A stretch of 64,000 nt of DNA from Aeromicrobium phoceense (GCF_013868155.1 NZ_JACEOG010000002.1:186001-250000), one strand, 5' to 3'. Numbered from the stretch's first letter, positions 31,313 through 40,734 are shown. Notes: generated by a model from the letters alone, not told the origin. Program-made: numbers and translations.

Positions 31313-32917
31313 ATGATGGGCGACCTCGGTTACAAGTTGAAGGTGCTGCGCAGGATCGGCCTGCTGAAGGCCCAGAACCCCGTCCGGCTGGTGAAGGCAG
31401 GCAAGAAGCTCGCGGCGTGGGGCCCGGGCTTCCCGTCGGCCGTCGGCGCCGCTGCGGCGCGCAAGCCTCAGCAGGTCGCCATCATCGACGACGCCGGTCA
31501 GCTGACCTGGCGTGAGACGAGCGACGCGGTCAACCGCGTCACGCAGGCGCTCAAGGACCGCGGCTTCGTGCCCGGCGACCCGATCGCCGTGCTGTGCCGC
31601 AACCACCGCCACATGGTGATCGCCATGGTCGCGATCAGCCAGATGGGCGGCCGCATGCTGCTGCTCAACACGATGGCCAGCGCCGGCCAGCTCAGCGAGC
31701 TCACGAAGCGCGAGAGCGCCAAGATGGTCATCCTCGACCAGGAGTTCCTCCACGTCGCGGGCGAGATCGACCGCGACCTGCTCGTCGTGGCGTGGGAGGA
31801 CGACGACACCCACGGCCTGCCCACGCTGAGCGGCCTGGCCGCCGGCAAGTCGGCCGCGGACCACCCCAAGCCCGAGAAGCCCGGCGGCATCGTGATCTTC
31901 ACCTCGGGCACCACCGGCCTGCCCAAGGGCGCCAAGCGCAAGGAGCCCGAGAACCTCGAGCCGCTGCTGACCTTCTTCGGCTCCATCCCCTACGAGGGCA
32001 ACTCCACCGTCGTCATCGCGGCGCCGCTCTTCCACTCGTGGGGCCTGCTGAACTTCGGGTTCGGCCTGTCCACGGTCCCCACCTACGTCCTGCGCCGCCG
32101 CTTCGTGCCCGAGCAGGTCATCCGCGACATCGACACCCACCAGGCGCAGGTCCTGGTCGTGGTGCCGCTCATGATGCAGCGCCTCGTCGACGCCGATCCC
32201 GAGGTGATCAAGAGCAGCGACGTCTCCAGCCTGCAGATCACCGCCTCGAGCGGCTCGGCGCTGGCCGGCGAGCTCGCGACCCACTTCATGGACACGTTCA
32301 CCGACTCGGTCTACAACTTCTACGGCGCCACCGAGACCGGCTGGGTCTCCATCGCCGACCCGAAGGACCTGCGCGCCGCGCCCGGCACCGCGGGCCGCGT
32401 GCCGTGGCACACCGTGGTCAAGGTGCTCGACGAGAACGGCCACGAGGTGCCCCAGGGCGAGACGGGCGTCATCTACGTCGGCAACTCGATGATGTTCGCC
32501 GGGTACACCGACGGCCGCACGAAGGACTTCCGCGACGGCCTCATGCACTCGGGCGACCTCGGCTACTTCGACGAGGCCGGCCGTCTGTTCGTCGCCGGCC
32601 GCGACGACGACATGGTGATCTCCGGCGGTGAGAACGTCTTCCCCCGCGAGCTGGAGGACGCGCTCATCGAGCACCCGAAGGTCCAGGACGTCGTCGTCAC
32701 GGGCATCCCCGACCCGCAGTGGGGCCAGTGCCTCGCCGCGTACGTCGTGCCGCGCGAGGGCGAGACCCTCACGCAGGAGGAGGTCGTGGAGTACGCCAAG
32801 GAGCACGTCGCACGCTTCGCCGTGCCGCGTGCGGTGATGTTCCTCGACGAGCTGCCCCGCAACCCCACGGGCAAGGTCATGAAGCGCAACCTGCCGGAGT
32901 TCCAGACCCAGGCCTGA
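31313..32917 (+). CDS. acyl-CoA synthetase (AMP-forming, FadD-type)
   Basis: A 534-residue adenylate-forming ligase. The P-loop-like motif A3 is IVIFTSGTTGLPKGAKR (about residues 193-209), A5 is YNFYGATETGW, A7/A8 are LMHSGDLGYFDEAGRLFVAG and GENVFPRELEDALIEHP, and the C-terminal catalytic lysine lies in NPTGKVMKRNL. It activates a fatty or related carboxylic acid to acyl-AMP and then acyl-CoA. The ATG at 31313 (or 31316) has GGAGAG before it. Its 5' region holds a CRP-like site and a SigB-type element. A strong hairpin follows the stop. Confidence 0.9.
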   Translation: MMGDLGYKLKVLRRIGLLKAQNPVRLVKAGKKLAAWGPGFPSAVGAAAARKPQQVAIIDDAGQLTWRETSDAVNRVTQALKDRGFVPGDPIAVLCRNHRHMVIAMVAISQMGGRMLLLNTMASAGQLSELTKRESAKMVILDQEFLHVAGEIDRDLLVVAWEDDDTHGLPTLSGLAAGKSAADHPKPEKPGGIVIFTSGTTGLPKGAKRKEPENLEPLLTFFGSIPYEGNSTVVIAAPLFHSWGLLNFGFGLSTVPTYVLRRRFVPEQVIRDIDTHQAQVLVVVPLMMQRLVDADPEVIKSSDVSSLQITASSGSALAGELATHFMDTFTDSVYNFYGATETGWVSIADPKDLRAAPGTAGRVPWHTVVKVLDENGHEVPQGETGVIYVGNSMMFAGYTDGRTKDFRDGLMHSGDLGYFDEAGRLFVAGRDDDMVISGGENVFPRELEDALIEHPKVQDVVVTGIPDPQWGQCLAAYVVPREGETLTQEEVVEYAKEHVARFAVPRAVMFLDELPRNPTGKVMKRNLPEFQTQA

Positions 32918-32933
32918 CACCCGGCGCACGAGC

Positions 32934-32965
32934 GACGCCCGGTCCCTTCTCGGGGGCCGGGCGTC
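32934..32965 (+). terminator. terminator of the acyl-CoA synthetase gene
   Basis: GACGCCCGG (32934-32942) pairs with CCGGGCGTC (32957-32965), with an inner CCC/GGG pairing around a TTCTC loop; 17 bp past the stop codon. Confidence 0.75.
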
Positions 32966-33105
32966 GTCGTGCCTGATCACTACCGACCCGGGACGAAGGT
33001 CCCGGACAGGTGGGTCCGTTCGCCTCATCCGCCCGGGTGCGGTGCTCCGTAGCGTCGGTGGTGACGCCGCAACGACGCGGAGTCACCGCACAGGAGGAAC
33101 AGATC

Positions 33106-33678
33106 ATGCGCCGCTCGGCATTCGACAAGCTCATCTCGTGGACCGGACTGGTCCTGGCAGCCCTGCTGGTGGTCGTGGGCGGACTGGCCTCCTGGGCCCA
33201 CTTCTTCATCGAGGACCAGGTGCAGTCGCAGCTGGTGTCCCAGCGCATCACGATGCCCGAGGGCGAGGCGATCAAGAGCCTCTCCGACGCGGACCGCACG
33301 GCCCTCGAGCCCTACGCCGGCAGCGCACTGGACACCGGGGCCGAGGCACGCGCCTTCGCCGACCACTACATCCTCGCCCACATGAACGCCTCGAGCGGGA
33401 ACCGCACGTACGAGGAGGTCAGCGGTGAGTTCATGCAGCTGACCGACCAGGAGAAGGCGTCCGAGGCCGGCCAGCAGGTCGCCGCGCTGCGCCAGTCGCT
33501 CTTCATGGGCAACACCCTGCGCGGGCTGCTCCTCAACGCCTACGCGTTCGGCACGATGGGCCTGATCGCCGGGCTCGCCGCCATCGCCTCCTTCGTGGGA
33601 GCCGCGCTGCTGGCCCTGCTCTCGGTGCTGGGCCTGCGTCACGCGAAGACCCGCGAGGCGGAGCTGGCCACCATCTGA
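33106..33678 (+). CDS. membrane protein with two transmembrane segments, unknown family
   Basis: A 190-residue protein. One hydrophobic segment near the N-terminus (LVLAALLVVVGGLASWAHFF, about residues 14-33) and one long one near the C-terminus (GLIAGLAAIASFVGAALLAL, about residues 153-172) flank a polar ~110-residue loop rich in Glu, Ala and Thr. The two-TM hairpin with a large outer loop is seen in many uncharacterised actinobacterial proteins, sometimes mislabelled LigA. The ATG at 33106 has AGGAGGAA upstream. A perfect hairpin follows. Function unknown. Confidence 0.75.
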   Translation: MRRSAFDKLISWTGLVLAALLVVVGGLASWAHFFIEDQVQSQLVSQRITMPEGEAIKSLSDADRTALEPYAGSALDTGAEARAFADHYILAHMNASSGNRTYEEVSGEFMQLTDQEKASEAGQQVAALRQSLFMGNTLRGLLLNAYAFGTMGLIAGLAAIASFVGAALLALLSVLGLRHAKTREAELATI

Positions 33679-33694
33679 CCCGACTCGAGAGGAA

Positions 33695-33721
33695 CGGCCG
33701 CCCGGTGTCACCGGGCGGCCG
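33695..33721 (+). terminator. terminator hairpin after the two-TM membrane protein
   Basis: CGGCCGCCCGG (33695-33705), loop TGTCA, CCGGGCGGCCG (33711-33721): an 11-bp perfect stem between convergent genes, so it may serve both. Confidence 0.75.
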
Positions 33722-33745
33722 TCGCCGTGTGTCGTGGGGGAGCCC

Positions 33746-34495
33746 TCAGAACGGTGGCCAGGGCACGGCGGGCATGTCGCCCTCGGGGGAGGGGAAGACC
33801 CGGTCGGCCAGCAGCCGGTCGCAGCGGCGGGCCAGCGCCGCCAGCTCGGGCTCGCCGAGCCACTGCTGGAGCTCCTCGCCGAGGTCGGCGGCCAGGCCGT
33901 CGCGCACCCGGCTCACGCCGGCCAGCTCGTCGTCGGTCAGCGCCGCGCCGAGCCAGCCCCACAGGACCGTGCGCAGCTTGGGCTCCTCGTGGAACGTCAG
34001 GCCGTGGTCGACCCCGTACCGGTGACCGTCCGGCATCGCCAGCACGTGACCGCCCTTGCGGTCGGCGTTGTTGACCAGGACGTCGAAGACCGCCATCCGC
34101 CGCAGGCCGGGGGAGTCCTCGTGCACCAGCGAGACGGGGCGATCCTCGGCGTCCAGCCCGTCGAGGACGTGGCACCAGCCCCCGGGCCGGTCGTCGGCCG
34201 GCACCAGGGTGACGGCCTCGGACTCGGGGTCGGCGTCCTGCCAGAGCTGGAGCATGCCGGGCCCGTGCGGTCCGTCGGCCCACCACGTGGGGGGCACGAT
34301 GTTCCACCCCGTCGCCTCCGAGACGACCCGCGAGGCGATCTCGCGGCCCGCCAGGACGGCGCCCGGGAAGTCCCACAACGGGCGCTCGCCGGCGACGGGC
34401 TTGTAGACCACGCGCACGCCGTCGATGCGGCCGACGAAGGTGGCGTTCGAGGCCGGGAGGACGCGGCCCTCCAGCTCGAGGTCTCCCTCGAGCAT
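33746..34495 (-). CDS. SCO1664 family protein (PI3/4-kinase-like fold)
   Basis: A 249-residue protein. It begins LEGDLELEGRVLPASNATFV, continues with VRVVYKPVAGERPLWDFP (a lysine in the position of a kinase ATP-binding lysine), and has FDVLVNNADRKGGHVLAM, a kinase-like catalytic loop (NNxDRK), and YGVDHGLTFHEE (metal-binding D). It matches the SCO1664/TIGR03843 family, distantly related to phosphatidylinositol kinases; the target is unknown. Its ATG overlaps the DUF3090 stop (ATGA), making a three-gene run with the phosphomutase-like gene. Confidence 0.85.
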   Translation of the reverse strand: MLEGDLELEGRVLPASNATFVGRIDGVRVVYKPVAGERPLWDFPGAVLAGREIASRVVSEATGWNIVPPTWWADGPHGPGMLQLWQDADPESEAVTLVPADDRPGGWCHVLDGLDAEDRPVSLVHEDSPGLRRMAVFDVLVNNADRKGGHVLAMPDGHRYGVDHGLTFHEEPKLRTVLWGWLGAALTDDELAGVSRVRDGLAADLGEELQQWLGEPELAALARRCDRLLADRVFPSPEGDMPAVPWPPF

Positions 34496-35052
34496 CACCA
34501 GGTGTCGTCGTCGGCCGGACGGCACACGTGGCCGTCGTCGTCGATCGGGGCCAGGCACAGCGGGCAGGTGGGCCGGCCCGCGCCGACCACCTCGCGGGTG
34601 CGCTTGCAGAACGAGCGTGCCGCGCCGACGGGGATCCGCACGTGCAGCACCTCGGAGGGGCCGTCCTCCTCGGGCTCGAGGAGCGACTCGGGGGAGTCCT
34701 CGACCAGCGGGAACGCCTCGATCACGACCTGGGCCGTGGTGGGGTCGAAGCCGAGGGAGAGGATGCCCACGCGGAACTGCTCCACCACGGGGGCGTCCAG
34801 CGGTGCGTGGTCGTCGAGTCCCTCGGGTGCGGCGGCCGGGACGCTGAACGGGTTGCCGTCCTGGGACATCAGCTCGTCGAGGACCTCGTCCAGCTTCTCG
34901 GCGAGGGTGGCCGACTGCTCCTTCTCCATCAGGGCGCTGACGACGTGCTCACCCGTCCGCGCCTGGAGGTAGAAGGACCGCTCTCCGGGACGGCCGACCG
35001 TGCCGATGACGAGACGATCGGGCCAGTCGAATTCGTGCACCCGTTGAGCCAT
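34495..35052 (-). CDS. DUF3090 family protein
   Basis: A 185-residue protein matching DUF3090/TIGR03847: VHEFDWPDRLVIGTVGRPGE at the start, RSFYLQARTGEHVVSALMEK, and a C-terminal part with CKRTREVVGAGRPTCPLC and DDDGHVC. The latter Cys-x2-Cys and later His/Cys residues suggest a zinc-binding end. Function unknown. It sits between the histidine-phosphatase-like and SCO1664 genes, the order usual in actinobacteria. Confidence 0.9.
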   Translation of the reverse strand: MAQRVHEFDWPDRLVIGTVGRPGERSFYLQARTGEHVVSALMEKEQSATLAEKLDEVLDELMSQDGNPFSVPAAAPEGLDDHAPLDAPVVEQFRVGILSLGFDPTTAQVVIEAFPLVEDSPESLLEPEEDGPSEVLHVRIPVGAARSFCKRTREVVGAGRPTCPLCLAPIDDDGHVCRPADDDTW

Positions 35053-35100
35053 GTCTCCATGCTAGGAGCCCGGTCGCGAGAGCGCTGGGCCGCGGGGGTC

Positions 35101-35778
35101 TCAGCGACCCGCGCCGCCACCGACCGCGGCGTCGTCGGCGGTGGCCGGCGCGCGCAGCCAGGACAGGTCGCCGGCCGACGTGTTGACGGCCACGACGTCG
35201 GGACGGCGGGCTCCGTAGCGCACGATCGACACCGAGGCCGGGTCGACGTGCAGCCGCTGGAACAGGTCGAGGTGCATGCCCAGGGCGTCCGCCAGGACGG
35301 CCTTGATCACGTCGCCGTGCGAGACCGCGACCCACACGGCGTGGGCGCCGTGCTCGGCCTCGATGCGCGCGTCGTGCCCGCGGATGGCCGCGACGCCGCG
35401 GGCCTGCATCGCGGCCAGCGACTCCCCGCCGGGGAAGGCGGCCGCGGCGGGATGGTGCTGGACGGTCTTCCACAGATCCTCGGCGGCGAGGTCCTTCAGC
35501 GCCCGGCCCTGCCAGTCGCCGTACCCGCACTCGGTGATCGACTCGTCGACCGTGGGCTCGATGCCGTGCCGGCCGGCGATCGCGGCGGCGGTCTCGCGGC
35601 AGCGCTCGAGAGGGCTCGTGACGACGTCGGCCAGGCTCAGGTCGGCCAGCCGCGCGCCGGTGGCCTCGACCTGGGTGAGGCCGAGCTCGTCGAGGTGGAT
35701 GTCGGGGAGCCGGCCGGCCAGCGTGCCCGAGGTGTTCGCGGTGGACCGTCCGTGCCGGACGAGCAGGACGATCGCCAT
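35101..35778 (-). CDS. MSMEG_4193-type putative phosphomutase (histidine phosphatase)
   Basis: A 225-residue histidine-phosphatase protein. The phospho-histidine motif RHG is in VLLVRHGRSTANTSG (residues 4-18); the second catalytic His is in VWVAVSHGDVIKAVLAD. It belongs to the MSMEG_4193/TIGR03848 group always linked to DUF3090 and SCO1664 genes. Substrate unknown. The ATG at 35778 is chosen; a longer in-frame reading adds an unlikely basic stretch. It is divergent from sbcD. Confidence 0.85.
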   Translation of the reverse strand: MAIVLLVRHGRSTANTSGTLAGRLPDIHLDELGLTQVEATGARLADLSLADVVTSPLERCRETAAAIAGRHGIEPTVDESITECGYGDWQGRALKDLAAEDLWKTVQHHPAAAAFPGGESLAAMQARGVAAIRGHDARIEAEHGAHAVWVAVSHGDVIKAVLADALGMHLDLFQRLHVDPASVSIVRYGARRPDVVAVNTSAGDLSWLRAPATADDAAVGGGAGR

Positions 35779-35897
35779 GCCCCCGACCCTAGCGGGGACC
35801 CGCTGTGGCGAACGCCGCACGCCGCCGGGCGATCCACGACGACCCGCCCGGCCCGGGGTCCGCGGAATTGTCGGAGCCGCTGGTTAGCGTCGAAGAC

Positions 35898-37055
35898 GTG
35901 AAGATCCTCCACACGTCCGACTGGCACATCGGTCGGACGTTCCACCAGCACTCGACCGCAGAGGCCCTCGCCTCCGTGCTCGACGCGCTCGTGGAGGCCG
36001 TCCACGAGCACGCGGTCGACGTCGTGGTGGTGGCGGGCGACGTCTTCGACTCGTCCACCCCGTCGGCCGCCGCGGTGGAGGAGCTCGACCGCGTCCTGGT
36101 CGCCCTGCGCGACACCGGCGCCCGGGTGATCGTCACCAGCGGCAACCACGACTCGCCGGCGCGGCTGGGCGCGAAGGCGGCGTTCCTGCACGAGGCCGGC
36201 GTCCACATCGTCACGCGGCCGCAGGACCACGCCACGCCGATCACGGTCGAGGACCAGCACGGTCCGGTCCACTTCTACGGCATCGCCTACCTCGAGCCCG
36301 CGCTCATCCGGCACGTGTGGCCCGACCAGCGCCTGGCCCACCAGGCCGACGCGATCGGGTTCGCCCTCGACAACATCCGCGCCGACCTCGCCACGCGAGG
36401 CGGTCGCTCCGTCGTGCTCGCCCACACCTTCGTGTCGGGCGCCGAGGGCGAGTCGTGCGAGTCCGAGCGGGGCATCACCGCCGGTGGTCTCGACCGCGTG
36501 CCCGTGCCCGTGTTCGACGGCGTCACCTATGCCGCCCTCGGCCACATCCACGGCCGCAACACGCTCGCGCCCCACGTCCGCTACAGCGGGGCGCCGCTGC
36601 ACCTGTCGTTCTCCGAGCAGGACAAGCCGCGCGGGGCGTGGCTCGTCACGCTCGACGCCGACGGGCTCGGCCCGGTCGAGTGGCTCGACCTCCCCGTGCC
36701 CCGGGCGCTGACCACCCTCACCGGCACGCTCGACGAGCTCCTGTCCGACCCCGGGCTCACCGATCGCGAGTCGCACTGGGTCCGCGCGATCCTCACCGAC
36801 GTCGCGCGCCCCGACGACCCCATGCGCCGGCTCCAGGGCCGCTTCCCGCACTGCGCGCTGCTGGAGTTCCGGCCCAGCCACGTCGACGCGTCGGCGTCGC
36901 CCATCGACCCGCGGCGCCTGGCCACCCTCACCGACCAGCAGGTGATGGCCGAGTTCCTCGCGTTCGTGCGCGGCGGCGAGGGCCCCACCGAGGCCGAGGC
37001 GCAGATCCTCGACGACCTCGTCGGCCACGTCGCCGGGACGGAGGCGGCGCGATGA
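35898..37055 (+). CDS. sbcD: exonuclease SbcCD subunit D
   Basis: A 385-residue Mre11-type nuclease subunit. The phosphoesterase motifs are all visible: HTSDWHIG, VVAGDVFDS, TSGNHDSPARLG and LGHIHGRN, which bind two manganese ions. With SbcC it cleaves hairpins and protein-blocked DNA ends. GTG at 35898 is used because VKILHTSDWHIG is the family start. The stop overlaps the sbcC ATG (ATGA), the normal coupled pair. Confidence 0.95.
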   Translation: MKILHTSDWHIGRTFHQHSTAEALASVLDALVEAVHEHAVDVVVVAGDVFDSSTPSAAAVEELDRVLVALRDTGARVIVTSGNHDSPARLGAKAAFLHEAGVHIVTRPQDHATPITVEDQHGPVHFYGIAYLEPALIRHVWPDQRLAHQADAIGFALDNIRADLATRGGRSVVLAHTFVSGAEGESCESERGITAGGLDRVPVPVFDGVTYAALGHIHGRNTLAPHVRYSGAPLHLSFSEQDKPRGAWLVTLDADGLGPVEWLDLPVPRALTTLTGTLDELLSDPGLTDRESHWVRAILTDVARPDDPMRRLQGRFPHCALLEFRPSHVDASASPIDPRRLATLTDQQVMAEFLAFVRGGEGPTEAEAQILDDLVGHVAGTEAAR

Positions 37056-39940
37056 GGATCCACCAGGTGACGATGACGGGGTTCGGTCCGTTCCGCGACA
37101 CCCAGACGGTCGACCTCGACGCGTTCGCCGACCACGGGATCTTCCTGATCACCGGCCGCACCGGCGCGGGCAAGTCCAGCATCCTCGACGCGATCGTCTA
37201 CGCCCTCTACGACTCGGCTCCGCGCTACGCCGCCGCGGGCGGCAAGCAGGTGCGCAGCACGCACTGCGAGCCGAACGACCCCACCCGGGTGGAGCTGGTC
37301 TTCAGCGCGGCCGGCCGCACCTACCGTGTCGTGCGCACCCCCGAGTACCTGCGGCCCAAGGTGCGCGGCACCGGGATGACGCCCGAGAAGGCCACCGCCG
37401 AGCTGTCCGTGAGGCAGGGGGATGAGTGGGTCGGCCTCGCCGCCCAGCCCCGCACGGTCGGCGAGGAGCTGCACGAGATCCTGCCGCTGCGCTGCGACCA
37501 GTTCCTCCAGGTCGTCCTGCTCGCCCAGGGTCAGTTCCAGCGCTTCCTGGTGGCCTCCAGCGAGGAGCGCCAGCGGCTGCTGCGCACGCTCTTTCGCAGC
37601 GAGCGGTTCAGCGACTACGACACCGAGCTGCAGCGGCGCGCCGGCGAGCTGCGCCAGGAGCTGCGCGCGGCGGAGTCCGGCATCGCGTCCACGATCTCCA
37701 CGCTCGCCCAGCACGCGGGGCAGGAGGCTCCCGCCGAGGCCGACGAGGCGTGGATCGCCCAGGTCCTCGTCGCCTTCGACGCCGACGTCGAGCTGGCGAA
37801 GGCCGACCTCGACCAGGCCACGAAGGAGGTCGAGGCGGCCGCCGAGCTGCTTCAGCAGGCCACCGAGCTGGCCGAGCGCCAGCGTCGCCTCGCCAGCGCC
37901 ACCGAGGCGATGGCCCTCGTCGTCGAGCAGGCGCCCCGGATCGCGGCCGACCGCCTCCGGCGCGACCTCGCCGTGGCGGCGCAGTCGGTCGAGGTCGCCC
38001 ATCGCGCCCGCGTCTCCGCAGCCGGTCGTGCCGAGCAGGCCACGGCCGGTCTGGTCGCCGCCGAGGCACGCTTCGCCGAGGCCGTCGACGGCCCGCCGCC
38101 GGCCGACCTCGCCGCCCACCGCGATGCCCTCACCGCCGACCTCGCCGTGCTCACGGCGCGGCTCGCGGACGAGCAGGAGCTGGAGCGGCTGCGCGCGCTC
38201 TCGGCCACCCTCACCGAGCAGCTCGACGACCTCGCGCTGCGCGCCGACGACCTCACGGTCCAGTGCCGCCACCACGACGCCGTCCTCGAGCGCGAGATCG
38301 ACGTCACGCCCGAGCAGGCCGGCTCCGCCCTCGAGCGGCTGCGCGCCGAGCTCGACCTCGCTCGCAAGCGGGCCACCGCCGAGCGCCACCTCGCCGAGGC
38401 CCAGCTCGAGGAGCTGAAGTGCGGCAAGGCCCGCACGGCCGCGTCCACGGCCCTGGACTCGCTCAACGAGCGTCGCCTCGCCGAGTACGCCGGCACCCTG
38501 GCCCAGGAGCTCGTCGCCGGCGAGGCCTGTGCCGTCTGCGGCTCGGCCGAGCACCCCGTGCCCGCCGCCCTGGCCGACGACCACGTCACCGAGGACGCGC
38601 TCGACCGCGCCCGGGAGGCGTTCGACCGGGCCGACCACCTGGCCCGGCGGGCGGGCGAGCAGGCCGCGGCGCTGCGTGCCACCGTGCAGGGCTGGGCCGA
38701 GGTCCGCCCCCTCGACGAGCTCACCGCGGCGGTGACCGAGGCCGAGGCCGTGCTGACTCGCGCGGAGCAGGCCGAGCAGGAGCGCGTGAGCTCGCGGGCC
38801 GCCAAGGAGCGGATCGAGGCCGCGCTCGCCGACCTCAGCGTCCAGCGGGCCACGGTCGAGCAGCGCGCCGTCGCCACCGACCAGCAGGTCGCCGCGCTGG
38901 CCACCACCGTCGCGCGCGTCCGGGGCGCGTCCGGATCGGTCGTCGAGCGCATCGCGGTGGTCACCGGCCACGTCGAGGCCACGGCCCAGCTCATCGAGGC
39001 CCGGGCCACGGAGCGCACGGCGCGCGAGCGGCTCCGCGAGTGCGACGAGACGTTCGCCACCACGCTGGACCACCACGGCTTCGCCGACGAGGACGAGTTC
39101 CTCGAGACGCGCCTCGACGCCTCCGCGATCGCCGAGCTCACCCGCCGCATCGAGGGGCACGAGGCGCTGCGGGTCGCCAGCCAGACCGCCCTCGCCGCAC
39201 CCGAGCTGCAGGACCTGCCCGCCGAGCCGGCCGACGTCGCACGCCCGCAGGAGGTCCACACGCAGGCGCGCGAGGTGTGCCGGGTCGCCACCGAACGCCA
39301 CGGCGCGGCGAAGGAGAGCGCCGCCACCGCCAACCGCGTGGCTGCGGCGATCCGCCGTGAATGGGCCACCCATGCCGAGGCGCGCGCCTCGTACGAGGTG
39401 CTCGACCGGCTCGCGCGGTCGCTGCACGGCGAGTCGCCCAACACCCGACGCATGCGGGTCGAGAGCTACGTGCTCGCCGCCGAGCTCGAGCAGATCGTCG
39501 CCGCGGCGAACCTGCGCCTGCACGCGATGTCGAGCGGCCGCTACGCCCTCGAGCGCAGTGACGTCACCGCCACCCGCGGGTCCAACTCGGGGCTCGAGGT
39601 CCGAGTGCGCGACGACTACACGGGGGTCACACGCAGTCCCGAGTCGCTCTCCGGCGGTGAGAAGTTCCTCGCCTCACTCGCGCTGGCCCTCGGCCTGGCC
39701 GAGGTCGTCACCAACCGGGCCGGCGGCATCACCCTGGACACCCTGTTCATCGACGAGGGCTTCGGGTCGCTGGACGCCGAGACGCTCGAGGTGGCGATGC
39801 ACACGCTCGACGCGCTGCGCCAGAACGGCCGCACGATCGGACTGATCAGCCACGTCGAGACGATGAAGGAGCGGATCCCCGCCCAGCTCGCCGTCGAGCG
39901 CACCGTCGACGGGTGGAGCCGCGTGCAGGCGCGGGCCTGA
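37052..39940 (+). CDS. sbcC: exonuclease SbcCD subunit C (SMC-like ATPase)
   Basis: A 962-residue Rad50-type protein. Walker A is ITGRTGAGKSSILDAI near residue 35. Long coiled coils run from about residue 190 to 800 and are broken by a zinc-hook CxxC (EACAVCGSAEHPVP, near residue 493). The C-terminus has the ABC signature SLSGGEKFLASLALALGLAE and Walker B TLFIDEGFGSLDAETLE. It is the ATPase and tether of the SbcCD nuclease. The coiled coil is shorter than in E. coli SbcC but normal for actinobacteria. Confidence 0.95.
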   Translation: MRIHQVTMTGFGPFRDTQTVDLDAFADHGIFLITGRTGAGKSSILDAIVYALYDSAPRYAAAGGKQVRSTHCEPNDPTRVELVFSAAGRTYRVVRTPEYLRPKVRGTGMTPEKATAELSVRQGDEWVGLAAQPRTVGEELHEILPLRCDQFLQVVLLAQGQFQRFLVASSEERQRLLRTLFRSERFSDYDTELQRRAGELRQELRAAESGIASTISTLAQHAGQEAPAEADEAWIAQVLVAFDADVELAKADLDQATKEVEAAAELLQQATELAERQRRLASATEAMALVVEQAPRIAADRLRRDLAVAAQSVEVAHRARVSAAGRAEQATAGLVAAEARFAEAVDGPPPADLAAHRDALTADLAVLTARLADEQELERLRALSATLTEQLDDLALRADDLTVQCRHHDAVLEREIDVTPEQAGSALERLRAELDLARKRATAERHLAEAQLEELKCGKARTAASTALDSLNERRLAEYAGTLAQELVAGEACAVCGSAEHPVPAALADDHVTEDALDRAREAFDRADHLARRAGEQAAALRATVQGWAEVRPLDELTAAVTEAEAVLTRAEQAEQERVSSRAAKERIEAALADLSVQRATVEQRAVATDQQVAALATTVARVRGASGSVVERIAVVTGHVEATAQLIEARATERTARERLRECDETFATTLDHHGFADEDEFLETRLDASAIAELTRRIEGHEALRVASQTALAAPELQDLPAEPADVARPQEVHTQAREVCRVATERHGAAKESAATANRVAAAIRREWATHAEARASYEVLDRLARSLHGESPNTRRMRVESYVLAAELEQIVAAANLRLHAMSSGRYALERSDVTATRGSNSGLEVRVRDDYTGVTRSPESLSGGEKFLASLALALGLAEVVTNRAGGITLDTLFIDEGFGSLDAETLEVAMHTLDALRQNGRTIGLISHVETMKERIPAQLAVERTVDGWSRVQARA

Positions 39941-39946
39941 CTCACA

Positions 39947-39994
39947 TCACTGCCGAACACCAGTCACTACCGAACAGGGCGTCACTCCAGAACC
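39947..39994 (+). repeat. three direct repeats upstream of a TetR gene
   Basis: TCACTGCCGAACA (39947), TCACTACCGAACA (39964) and the weaker TCACTCCAGAACC (39982), spaced 17-18 bp apart. They fill the gap between sbcC and the TetR gene. Possible operator or activator sites on one face of the helix at 1.6-turn steps; no regulator assigned. Confidence 0.5.
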
Positions 39995-40031
39995 ACGGAC
40001 ACGGTGGCATCACGGCGATTATCCTGCGGAG

Positions 40032-40703
40032 GTGGAGGACGACGGACTGCTGAGCCTGCTGCCCGATCGCCTCGACCTGCCCCGGGGACGCTCGGCCCTG
40101 TCGAAGTCGGCGGTGGAGGCCTCCCGCCGTGGGCGGATCATGCAGGCCACGCTCGACGAGGTCGCCGAGTCGGGCTACCACGCGACCACCGTCGCCGCGA
40201 TCACCAAGCGCGCCCACGTCTCGCGCACCTCGTTCTACGACGCGTTCACCGACAAGGAGGACGCCTTCGCCAGTGCCCACTGGAGCGCGAGCGACCTGGC
40301 CGTGGCGCGCGTGTGGGAGCCCACGCTCTCGCGCCCCGACCTGGACTTCGACGATCGCATCGCGAGCGTCCTCACGGCCTACGTCGAGGTCCTCGAGTCC
40401 GCTCGATCCTTCACGATCTGCTTCTTCGTCGAGATCCTTGCCGCGGGGGAGCGCCTGGCCTTGCAGCGTGAGCAGATGCTGGACCGCCACGTGGAGATCC
40501 TGCTCGAGCTCGCGAAGGCCTCCAGGGCCAGTGACCCCACGATCCGGCTGCACGACCCCGAGGTCGTGCGCGGGCTCATCGGAGCCTTCGACCAGCTCGC
40601 GGCGCGACGGGTGCGCTGCCGGCGCCATGGGGAGAGTCTGGACCTGCAGTCGGTGGTGGCGCCGGTCACCCAGATCGTCCGCGCCGTGATGCACGACACG
40701 TGA
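40032..40703 (+). CDS. TetR family regulator, paralogue 1
   Basis: A 223-residue TetR regulator with a ~30-residue N-terminal extension (SLLPDRLDLPRGRSALSKSAVEAS-type), then the helix-turn-helix VAAITKRAHVSRTSFYDAFTDKEDAFAS at about residues 56-83. The C-terminal ligand domain differs from its paralogue. A second TetR protein at 45490-46158 shares the extension and HTH, so they arose by duplication. Both genes are followed by a GTAC-N7-GTACTTTTG box and a hairpin. Start GTG at 40032; ligand and targets unknown. Confidence 0.85.
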   Translation: MEDDGLLSLLPDRLDLPRGRSALSKSAVEASRRGRIMQATLDEVAESGYHATTVAAITKRAHVSRTSFYDAFTDKEDAFASAHWSASDLAVARVWEPTLSRPDLDFDDRIASVLTAYVEVLESARSFTICFFVEILAAGERLALQREQMLDRHVEILLELAKASRASDPTIRLHDPEVVRGLIGAFDQLAARRVRCRRHGESLDLQSVVAPVTQIVRAVMHDT

Positions 40704-40734
40704 GAATCCGTCCGCGCGTCCTGCGCACCCAGAT

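Noticed and set aside
36581..39523. A 980-codon open frame antisense to sbcC
   Set aside because: High GC keeps antisense frames open; its composition mirrors the sense codons and no domain is visible. SbcC motifs on the plus strand are complete.
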